A stretch of 20,966 nucleotides of DNA from Candidatus Hydrogenedentota bacterium (GTDB taxonomy: Bacteria; Hydrogenedentota; Hydrogenedentia; Hydrogenedentales; CAITNO01): contig CAIJOU010000017.1 in assembly GCA_903822375.1 (NCBI GenBank), forward strand, positions 1 to 20,966, read 5' to 3'. The notes below the pieces were generated by a model that saw nothing but the letters and a program-made list of their open reading frames with translations, had not been told where the DNA came from and ran no database searches. Of this stretch, positions 14,787 through 20,966 are shown piece after piece. The position numbers were made by a program, and so were the translations under genes. Every line of letters starts with the position of its first letter. Position 1 is the stretch's first letter.

Positions 14787-15142
14787 ACGTCCTCCCCGAC
14801 AAAACGTTTCTTCCCTATTACGCCGCCATGGCGGCCTGTGTGCTGCTGACCACCACGGCCCAGCTGTTGTTGAAGGCCGGTGCGGCCCGCAAGGGCGGTG
14901 TTCTGGGCAGTTTCCTGAATCCCCAAACCCTGTCCGGCTATGCCCTGTTGGGGCTGGTCACCGTTCTCTCCACCTTTGCCATGCAGAAAATCGACATGAA
15001 GACCGGGTCCACCTGGGCGGCGGTTCCCTATTTCCTTGTGGTTGTGCTGGCTTGGCTCCTTTTTCATGAGAAAGTCACCCGAAAACGCGTTGCCGGATGC
15101 GCGTTGATCGTGCTAGGATTGCTGTTGTTTCATCTTGGATAG
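14783..15142 (+). CDS. SMR/EamA-fold membrane protein, ArnE/ArnF-like subunit 2
   Basis: This is a 119-residue partner of the preceding protein, also with four predicted helices (near residues 12-33, 51-70, 76-95 and 100-118). TTTAQLLLKAGA in helix 1 and the final VAGCALIVLGLLLF are common in the ArnF/EmrE-like group, and FHEKVTRKR precedes the last helix. It lacks the EmrE helix-1 Glu as well. Two short, different SMR-fold proteins encoded by overlapping genes straight after an ArnC-like transferase support a flippase for a polyprenyl-phosphate-linked sugar. The start ATG at 14783 lies within the upstream stop, so translation is probably coupled. The cargo is unknown. Confidence 0.88.
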   Translation: MNVLPDKTFLPYYAAMAACVLLTTTAQLLLKAGAARKGGVLGSFLNPQTLSGYALLGLVTVLSTFAMQKIDMKTGSTWAAVPYFLVVVLAWLLFHEKVTRKRVAGCALIVLGLLLFHLG

Positions 15143-15174
15143 CGGCTGGCACAAGCACCAGCGGGGAAATCACA

Positions 15175-16176
15175 GTGACAAAAAGAGACCGAGTGCTGGT
15201 TACCGGCGGAGCGGGCTTTCTGGGATCGCATGTTACGCGTTTTCTTATTGACCGAGGCCATGATGTGACGGTGCTGGATGACTTTTCCAACGGGAAAATG
15301 GCCCATCTTGAAGTCCTGCGCGGCCATCCCGCCCTCACCATTGTCCGTGGCGACATCACCCGCCGGGAAGACGTGGACAGTGCCATTCAGGGATGCTCGA
15401 CGCTGATTCACCTGGCGGTGCTGTGCCTTCGCGAATCCATAAAGTCGCCGCACCGAATCACCAACATGATCGTGGACGGCACGCTGAACTGCCTTGAATC
15501 GGCCCTTGAGAGCGGAACGGAGCTGTTTGTCAACTGCTCTTCCTCGGAAGCCTACGGCTCCGCCGTATACGTTCCCATGGACGAGAAGCACCCCCTCAAT
15601 CCCGAAACCCCCTACGCGGCCGCCAAAGTTGCACAGGACATGTTTGTCCGCAGCTACGGCGCGACGTACCAATTGCCATGGGTGACCATCCGCCCGTTCA
15701 ACATGTACGGTCCCAACTCGCACTGGCAGGGATTCCGGGGTGAGCTGATTCCCAAGATGATAGTCCGCGCCATGAATCTTCAGCCCTTGATTATTTTCGG
15801 CGACGGGGAGCAACGGCGCGATTTTCTGTATGTGGAGGATGCGGCGCGGGCGGTGGTGGAAATAGCCGCCACGCAGAAGGCCCGGGGGCAATGCGTCAAT
15901 TTCTGCACGGGGAACGAAACCCCGGTCCGACATATCGCGGAGTTGGTGTGCCGCGAATTCAACCTGGATGCCGAACGGTATATCCAATATCAGGACGCCC
16001 GTCCCGGGGACGTGCGGCGCCATTACGGCGATGTGTCCCTGTTCAAGAGTCTGCTGGGGTTTGAGCCCTCCGTTACCCTGGAGCAGGGCATAAAGAAGAC
16101 GGTGGAATGGTTCAAATCGCTTCCTTACGCACCAGAGGAACTGCTGTTGCAGGAAGTGTTGCGCAACTGGGAGTGA
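15175..16176 (+). CDS. Extended SDR nucleotide-sugar epimerase/dehydratase
   Basis: The 333-residue NAD-dependent enzyme acts on a nucleotide sugar. TGGAGFLGS (10-18) is the dinucleotide loop, D-F-S-N-G after strand 2 selects NAD, SSSEAYG holds the catalytic Ser/Thr region, and Y147-A-A-A-K151 is the active-site pair. IRPFNMYGP and GDGEQRRDFLYVED are standard in GalE / dTDP-glucose 4,6-dehydratase / ArnA-type decarboxylase relatives. The sequence cannot decide between 4-epimerase, 4,6-dehydratase or 4-keto forming chemistry. The GTG start at 15175 has GGGGA eight bases upstream; an in-frame ATG at 15097 inside the flippase gene is less likely. With the aminotransferase just downstream, production of a 4-keto sugar for amination is the simplest role. 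Confidence 0.9.
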   Translation: MTKRDRVLVTGGAGFLGSHVTRFLIDRGHDVTVLDDFSNGKMAHLEVLRGHPALTIVRGDITRREDVDSAIQGCSTLIHLAVLCLRESIKSPHRITNMIVDGTLNCLESALESGTELFVNCSSSEAYGSAVYVPMDEKHPLNPETPYAAAKVAQDMFVRSYGATYQLPWVTIRPFNMYGPNSHWQGFRGELIPKMIVRAMNLQPLIIFGDGEQRRDFLYVEDAARAVVEIAATQKARGQCVNFCTGNETPVRHIAELVCREFNLDAERYIQYQDARPGDVRRHYGDVSLFKSLLGFEPSVTLEQGIKKTVEWFKSLPYAPEELLLQEVLRNWE

Positions 16177-16227
16177 GGCAAACCCCGCCCGGTTGCGGTT
16201 TGCGAAAAAGGGAAAGGCGGTGCCGCC

Positions 16228-17400
16228 ATGGACAAACCATCCCCGGCAAAACGGATGATTCCGATATCGTTGCCCCTGCTCGGCGAAGAGGAGCAGGCGG
16301 CGGCCGCCCGCCCCATTGGGTCCGGCTGGGTCACCCAGGGCCCGGAAGTGGCGGCCTTCGAGAAGGAATTTGCGGAGTATGCGGGCGCCGCGCATGCCTG
16401 CGCCGTCTCCAACTGCACCACCGCGCTGCACCTGGCTTTGAAGGCGGCCGGCGTGGGACACGGCGACGAAGTCATCACCGTCAGCCACTCCTTCATCGCC
16501 ACGGCCAATTCAATTCGGTACTGCGGGGCGTTGCCGGTTTTTGTTGACATCAATCCCCGGACTTTCAACATAGATCCGGAACGGGTGGAAGAGGCCATAA
16601 CGGAGAGGACCAAAGCGGTTCTTGCGGTGCACCAAATCGGAATGCCCTGCGATCTGTCCGCACTGCTTCCGATCGCGCGCCGTCACGGCCTTGCGCTCAT
16701 AGAGGATGCGGCCTGCGCCATTGGCAGCGAGATTCTCTGGGAAGGCCAATGGGAGAAGGTCGGCAAGCCGCACGGTGACGCCGCCTGCTTTTCGTTCCAT
16801 CCCCGAAAGGTCATCACCACCGGCGACGGCGGAATGATCACCACCCGGCATGCGCAATGGGATCAGCAGTTCCGGCTGTGGCGCCAGCATTGCATGTCGG
16901 TTCCAGACACCGCCCGGCATCATTCCGACCGGGTGATTGTCGAGCATTACACCGGGCTCGGCTACAACTACCGCCTGACCGACATTCAGGCGGCCGTGGG
17001 AAGGGAGCAGCTCAAGCGACTTCCCTCCATGATAGTTCGCCGCCGTGAATTGGCGGAACGATATGTGAAGCTGCTCTCCGACATAGAGGGCCTTGTTCTT
17101 CCCCATGAACCGGCGTGGGCCCGGTCCACGTGGCAAAGCTACTGCCTCGGCCTGCCGGAACAGGCCTCTCAGATTCCCGTCATGCAAGCCTTGAAGGACC
17201 TGGGGGTGGCAACGAAAACGGGGATCATGTGCGCCCACCGTGAACCCGCCTACGTTTCCTTCCCGCTGTGCCACCCGCTGCCTGAATCAGAAAGGGCACA
17301 GGACAGATCGCTGCTCATTCCGCTTTTCACCCAGATGACGGAGGACGATCAGGACTATGTCGTCGACTGTCTTCACAAGATTCTCAACGCCACCGCATGA
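16228..17400 (+). CDS. DegT/DnrJ/EryC1-family sugar aminotransferase (second)
   Basis: This 390-residue PLP aminotransferase has the standard length and order: GSGWVTQGPEVAAFE near the N-terminus, SNCTTALHLALKAAG for the cofactor phosphate, EDAACAIGS with the pyridine-binding Asp, SFHPRKVITTGDGGM with Lys194 as the PLP-binding residue, and LGYNYRLTDIQAAVG. This matches ArnB/PseC/RfbE-type enzymes more closely than the first aminotransferase of the cluster does. It follows the SDR gene by 51 bases, so it probably aminates that enzyme's keto product. AAAGGCGG precedes ATG 16228. The stop overlaps a possible small gene as ATGA. Two aminotransferases in one cluster imply a diamino sugar or two amino sugars. 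Confidence 0.93.
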   Translation: MDKPSPAKRMIPISLPLLGEEEQAAAARPIGSGWVTQGPEVAAFEKEFAEYAGAAHACAVSNCTTALHLALKAAGVGHGDEVITVSHSFIATANSIRYCGALPVFVDINPRTFNIDPERVEEAITERTKAVLAVHQIGMPCDLSALLPIARRHGLALIEDAACAIGSEILWEGQWEKVGKPHGDAACFSFHPRKVITTGDGGMITTRHAQWDQQFRLWRQHCMSVPDTARHHSDRVIVEHYTGLGYNYRLTDIQAAVGREQLKRLPSMIVRRRELAERYVKLLSDIEGLVLPHEPAWARSTWQSYCLGLPEQASQIPVMQALKDLGVATKTGIMCAHREPAYVSFPLCHPLPESERAQDRSLLIPLFTQMTEDDQDYVVDCLHKILNATA

Positions 17401-17615
17401 ACACGTTTCATGAAACAACGGCGGAAACCGGAACATTTGTCATTGGACCTTTCTCCATGGAATCCGGGTCGCGCCGGTGCACTGTAGGACCGGTTGACCC
17501 ATCGGACAGGCCCTTTTCGGACAATCCTCCGCGTGCTGAAGCACCGTTCTTCGAAATCCGCACGGCAATGGCAGGCCGAGCCGGCCAACACAAGAGAAGG
17601 ACGGGACTGTCTTGA
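17397..17615 (+). CDS. Possible small gene of unknown function, overlapped at both ends
   Basis: This 72-residue frame begins at an ATG inside the aminotransferase stop (ATGA) and ends in TTGA, which overlaps the TTG start of the large membrane protein gene. The double overlap would suit a translated spacer in an operon. The predicted protein is polar, has no membrane segment or known motif, and ends in a basic stretch (AGQHKRRTGLS). No clear ribosome site precedes it. It may simply be a spacer of 211 bases. A 12-base palindrome GTTTCATGAAAC lies at 17405-17416. Confidence 0.25.
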   Translation: MNTFHETTAETGTFVIGPFSMESGSRRCTVGPVDPSDRPFSDNPPRAEAPFFEIRTAMAGRAGQHKRRTGLS

Positions 17616-20600
17616 ACACTCGTCCTCCGCACGGCACCGGCGAAGAAGGCCCGCGAACCCCGGAAAAGAACCTGACTTTCTGGAAGATTCCCCCTCTCTT
17701 TCAATATGCCATCGGGTATCTGCCTTTGGGTGGCGGCGAAGAGGAAACTCCGCAACCAGCGTCCCGCGCGGAACTGTGGGCGTGGGCGGCGGTCGCTTTG
17801 GTTCTTACCGTCATCGGTTTCGCTTGTCTGGAACTGAAAAGTCCCATGTTTTTCAGTCACGATGACAACTTCCTCGGCTTGGGACCCGCCGTCATGTATG
17901 GCTGCAGGGCCCTGTTTTCAGGCGTGATTCCGGCTTGGAATCCGTTTCAGGGCGGAGGTGAGCCGATCGCGGAATGCGGCACGCCAATAACCTACCTCCC
18001 CCTGTATTTGGCCTACGGGATTAGTCGCTATCTGCTTGGGAACGAATTCCTTTTCGTTGAAGTCACCGTGTTCTTCAGTCTCCTGCTTGCCGTCACGGGC
18101 GGTTTTTGGGCGGGGCGAAAATGGGGGCTGTCTCCCGCGCTGGCCTGTGCCGTTGGACTTTCCTTCACCTTTTCCGGATTTCTAATCGTCACCAGTCGCT
18201 CCTGGATGAGCTTTACCACCATGTCCGCATGGATTCCCCTGATATTCGGGTGCTGCGCTCCCGCATTGCTCCGAAATGCCTCCTGGAAATGGGCACTGGG
18301 CACGGGGGCTGTTCTGGGATGCGCCTTCCATGCGGGGTTCTCCCAACTGTGGGCGTATGCAATACTGTTCGAATCCATCATCATCATGTCACTGTTCTTG
18401 TGCGGCGCCATATCGTTCCGCAAGATGTGCTGGAACATCCCCGCCGTGTTGATTGCGGTCGCAATTGCATTGCCGTTGGCGTGGGTTCAAGTGGACTTCG
18501 CCAGGGATGTGCTCAGAAATTTTGCCTCCAATGCAGGCGAGATGAGGGGAATCCCGTGGAAGGCGTTGTTGGCCATTCTGGTTCCGCCGCCCGGCATCTC
18601 CATGGCGCATCCCATCTTTGACCAGCAGGATCAGGTTGGATATGGCGTGTACTACTACTCTGGGGCGGTATTCTCATGGGGATGCGTCTTCCTGCTCGCG
18701 AGCCTGCTGGTTGTCCGTTGGCCCAGGCGCACGTATGCCCGCAACATCATCCTTCTGCTCGCCGTTCTTGCCCTTCTTGTCAGTCTTGGCTCCAACAGTC
18801 CCATACCGGCAAGCAAATGGATTACCTCCCTGCCCTGGTTTGCAAAATTCAGGCAGCCGTGGCGGCACTTTGTCTTCCTGGTCTTTTTCTCCTCGCTTGC
18901 GGGCGCTCTTTTCTATGAGCGGCTTTCCATCGGTCTTCGTCACAGGAAGCTTGTTCAGTCGAGTATTGCCGTCGCGGCAATCGCACTTGTCGGGGCAGGT
19001 TTGGCGGTTGACATTCCGACGTGGAACAAACGCCCCTGCCCTGTCTACCCCCCATTGTCGCCCCGGATTAATGCCGTGATACGGGACATGCCCGCAAAGT
19101 TTCCGCAGCGCGTCGTTCCATGGACCCGACAGAAGGAGCTTACCACCTGGTTCAAGACTCCGGACTTCCCCAATGCCCTGGTCGGATTCATGCCTTCGGT
19201 CTATGAGGTCCTCTCGCTGAGCCGGTACAACACCATCACGTGGTTTCATTCATTTTCCCGGCCCATCTTCAACCGGTTTAACAGTGACCCGATGAAGGCC
19301 TGGCGTGCCTACGGCGTCCAGTGGATTATTTGCCGTCCGAAGCTGCCGCCCTTAAACGATAAACTGTTTCAACGCTGGCCCTCCGGCATCAGGATCGGGA
19401 TTGGAGACTACACGCTCGTGGAGTTGACCGACCCGGCCCCGTTGGCTTTCGCAATGGGGTCGAAGCGCGCGCCGTTGCCCGTATCATTTTCCGCCAAAGG
19501 GGCCGTGGTGCAATTGCCGTCCCCGACGCCGGCCCGGGAACAGGTGGTCATCAACATTCTGGGATGGCCCAGGTTCAGGGCCTATGCAGACAAAAAGCCC
19601 GTTTCATGGACTGCTGATGAATGGGGCCGGGTGCTCGTTTCTTTGCCTGCGGGCACGGAGACGCTGGAAATGGTCTACGAACCGCCCTGGGGCAAAGGTT
19701 TTGGTCTTGGCGCACTGTTTCTTGTGCTGGCCCTGGGTCTTTCCGGCGCGCTTTCCTGGTGGGACCGCAGGCTTATGATAACGCCCCCGGCACCATGCGG
19801 GTCGTGGAAGTCCCGGGGGATGGCCTGCGCCTCGGTGGAAGAAGAAAGGGAAGGCGGGCTGTTGGGCGCAACCGCACGCCTGCCCCTTTGGAGGCGCTTC
19901 TGGTTCGTGGCAGCATTTATTGCGGGCGTGCTCCTGCTTTGTGCCGTGCTCTTTTACGCGGGGACGGACGGTGCGCACACAAGGCGGCCCGACGGCATTC
20001 TGCGTCAGGAACCGTCTGCGGTGGCACAGGGCACCGATGATCCGGCGCAGTCACGGGCGGCGGGTAGCGAGGCGGTGAATCTGCTGGGCCGCGGGGACTT
20101 CAGGGAACCCCTCGAAGGGGTGGGCATTCCCGAGGGTGGAGTGATTGAGGAGGGACCTGATGTGCTCGGCGGGGGGCGCTGCCTGCGGGTGTCTGTTTCC
20201 CCCGATACGGACGAGGAAAAGCGTCCGATGCCGACCGCCAGTTTCAGCCCTGTGCGCGACCCGGAGGGTCGCAGCGCGCCCTTCATCCCCCGGGCGGGCG
20301 AAGCGTACGCCTTTTCCTTCATGCTCAAATGCGCCGACCTTGCCACGGGCAAATTCGGTTCCCGGACCCTGCGCGTCATCATGGAGGGAAAGGACGCGTC
20401 AGGGAAGTACTACCACACGGACTTTCTCAATATCAGCGGCACCCGTGACTGGCATCATTATGAAATCCCCTTTGAGCCGGGCGTGGACATTCCGGCGGAC
20501 CTGCGCGAGTTCAGGGTGGCCGTGGGCAACCGGGGCGGCACGGGAACCTTTTGGCTGGGAGCGGTCAAGTTGGAACGACGCGAACGGACCACACCGTCAG

Positions 20601-20638
20601 CACCGGACGACCGCTCCGCACAACAAGCGGGACGTTAA
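17612..20638 (+). CDS. YfhO-type (GT-C-like) membrane protein with C-terminal galactose-binding-like domain
   Basis: This 1008-residue polytopic protein has about a dozen predicted helices between residues 50 and 720, resembling bacterial YfhO/GT-C glycosyltransferases that use polyprenyl-phosphate sugars on the outer face of the membrane. The first external loop carries H83-D84-D85-N86 in MFFSHDDNFLGLG, the usual place of the GT-C acidic motif, followed by PAWNPFQGGGEPIAE. PWFAKFRQPWRHFVF and MPSVYEVLSLSRYNTIT are also YfhO-like. After a helix ending near 718 comes a ~40-residue polar stretch, another helix (763-785), then a soluble region (~815-990) beginning NLLGRGDFREPLEG, which looks like a CBM4/9 or galactose-binding-like sandwich. 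TTG 17612 has GAAGGA ten bases upstream. It closes the cluster and is the natural final transferase. Confidence 0.87.
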   Translation: MNTRPPHGTGEEGPRTPEKNLTFWKIPPLFQYAIGYLPLGGGEEETPQPASRAELWAWAAVALVLTVIGFACLELKSPMFFSHDDNFLGLGPAVMYGCRALFSGVIPAWNPFQGGGEPIAECGTPITYLPLYLAYGISRYLLGNEFLFVEVTVFFSLLLAVTGGFWAGRKWGLSPALACAVGLSFTFSGFLIVTSRSWMSFTTMSAWIPLIFGCCAPALLRNASWKWALGTGAVLGCAFHAGFSQLWAYAILFESIIIMSLFLCGAISFRKMCWNIPAVLIAVAIALPLAWVQVDFARDVLRNFASNAGEMRGIPWKALLAILVPPPGISMAHPIFDQQDQVGYGVYYYSGAVFSWGCVFLLASLLVVRWPRRTYARNIILLLAVLALLVSLGSNSPIPASKWITSLPWFAKFRQPWRHFVFLVFFSSLAGALFYERLSIGLRHRKLVQSSIAVAAIALVGAGLAVDIPTWNKRPCPVYPPLSPRINAVIRDMPAKFPQRVVPWTRQKELTTWFKTPDFPNALVGFMPSVYEVLSLSRYNTITWFHSFSRPIFNRFNSDPMKAWRAYGVQWIICRPKLPPLNDKLFQRWPSGIRIGIGDYTLVELTDPAPLAFAMGSKRAPLPVSFSAKGAVVQLPSPTPAREQVVINILGWPRFRAYADKKPVSWTADEWGRVLVSLPAGTETLEMVYEPPWGKGFGLGALFLVLALGLSGALSWWDRRLMITPPAPCGSWKSRGMACASVEEEREGGLLGATARLPLWRRFWFVAAFIAGVLLLCAVLFYAGTDGAHTRRPDGILRQEPSAVAQGTDDPAQSRAAGSEAVNLLGRGDFREPLEGVGIPEGGVIEEGPDVLGGGRCLRVSVSPDTDEEKRPMPTASFSPVRDPEGRSAPFIPRAGEAYAFSFMLKCADLATGKFGSRTLRVIMEGKDASGKYYHTDFLNISGTRDWHHYEIPFEPGVDIPADLREFRVAVGNRGGTGTFWLGAVKLERRERTTPSAPDDRSAQQAGR

Positions 20639-20642
20639 GAAC

Positions 20643-20706
20643 AGGCGGGCCGCACCGCCTCCAATCCGGACCGGGCAAGCATTTATGGCCTCTCCGGCAG
20701 GGAGAG
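20643..20706 (+). terminator. Two small hairpins after the cluster
   Basis: AGGCGG-6-CCGCCT (20643-20660) and CTCTCC-5-GGAGAG (20690-20706) are perfect 6-bp stems just after the last cluster gene. The second is followed by a pyrimidine-rich stretch (TCTTCTTTCTTT) rather than a clean T-run, so termination is possible but weakly supported. Confidence 0.3.
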
Positions 20707-20708
20707 TC

Positions 20709-20737
20709 TGGCGATGTCTTCTTTCTTTGGCTATAAT
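20709..20737 (+). promoter_or_regulatory. Promoter of the ribulokinase gene
   Basis: A perfect TATAAT (20732-20737) lies 82 bases before the ribulokinase ATG. TGGCGA sits 17 bases further up as a weak -35 (3/6). The ~75-base leader is GC-rich and can form short stems (GCCGCGC / GCGCGG type), so it may fold. The promoter separates the kinase from the sugar cluster. Confidence 0.45.
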
Positions 20738-20818
20738 GACCCTCTAAAGTCCGTCCGCGGGGGCGGGCGCATGCCTTAAACCGTCGGCCGCGCGAGGCGC
20801 GGGGAGAAAGGTCGGAGA

Positions 20819-20966
20819 ATGAGCGAAAAGTACGCCATTGGGATCGATTTTGGCACCAACTCGGTGCGTGCGGTTGTCGTCAACATCGCCAACGGCGCGG
20901 AAATCGCCACGAGCGTGTTCAACTACCCGACCGGCGACAAGGGCGTCGTCATCGACGCGAAGAATC
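20819..20966 (+). CDS. araB: Ribulokinase (FGGY family), 5' part only
   Basis: The first 49 codons are present and the gene runs off the window. The opening KYAIGIDFGTNSVRAVVV is the phosphate-1 loop of the sugar-kinase/actin fold, and the following NGAEIATSVFNYPTGDKG matches the start of L-ribulokinase rather than xylulokinase or glycerol kinase. The enzyme phosphorylates L-ribulose with ATP in L-arabinose use. ATG 20819 is preferred; GGAG lies 12 bases upstream and a second GGAG directly abuts the ATG. It has its own promoter and is probably not part of the amino-sugar cluster. Whether araA/araD follow cannot be seen. Confidence 0.85.
   Translation, partial: MSEKYAIGIDFGTNSVRAVVVNIANGAEIATSVFNYPTGDKGVVIDAKN

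Noticed and set aside
15130..16488. 452-codon minus-strand frame over the SDR and aminotransferase genes
   Set aside because: It covers two well-supported plus-strand genes and has no recognisable domain.
1..20966. CRISPR array, tRNA/rRNA genes, insertion sequence or prophage
   Set aside because: No regularly spaced repeats, no cloverleaf or rRNA-like stretch, and no transposase or integrase were seen on either strand.

Overview
The window is about 21 kb of G+C-rich, densely coding chromosomal DNA. It has Shine-Dalgarno-led bacterial genes, several ATGA start/stop overlaps, and no RNA genes, insertion sequences or CRISPR array that I could see. The gene mix (pyrophosphate-type phosphofructokinase, an RtcB variant, a secreted multi-domain glycosidase-like protein, a YfhO-type membrane protein, a ribulokinase) and the short GC-rich palindromes between genes suggest an environmental bacterium of the PVC / Hydrogenedentes kind. 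That taxonomic reading is a guess from general resemblance.

Layout. (a) 1-1297: a minus-strand PPi-dependent phosphofructokinase with a clear intrinsic terminator (28-62). (b) 1478-3189: a plus-strand two-gene operon, a zinc-ribbon NUDIX hydrolase overlapping an RtcB-family RNA ligase, followed by a long imperfect inverted repeat (3207-3300). (c) 3469-5853: a secreted protein with a glycosidase-like barrel, a fibronectin-III-like segment and an NTF2-like C-terminus. (d) 5903-6163: a small minus-strand membrane protein, divergent from (e) 6409-8928, a Pat-type protein: NDP-forming acyl-CoA synthetase-like region plus C-terminal GNAT acetyltransferase, with a degenerate synthetase part. (f) 9294-20638: an 11-kb co-directional cluster behind a recognisable sigma-70-type promoter (9240-9268). 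(g) 20819 to the window end: the start of a ribulokinase gene with its own TATAAT promoter.

Cluster (f) is the most interesting region. In order it encodes a WlbA-like Gfo/Idh/MocA dehydrogenase, a frameshifted remnant of a WlbB-type N-acetyltransferase, a FemAB/GNAT-like acyltransferase, a DegT aminotransferase, a NeuD/PglD-type acetyltransferase, a DPM1/ArnC-type GT2 glycosyltransferase, two overlapping SMR-fold proteins resembling the ArnE/ArnF flippase pair, an extended SDR epimerase/dehydratase, a second DegT aminotransferase, and a 1008-aa YfhO-type (GT-C-like) membrane protein that ends in a galactose-binding-like domain. Together they read as a route that makes an N-acylated amino sugar, loads it on polyprenyl phosphate, flips it across the membrane and transfers it to an extracytoplasmic acceptor. 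This is analogous in logic to the Arn (aminoarabinose) system but differs in parts. The pathway is inference from gene content; no substrate can be read from the sequence.
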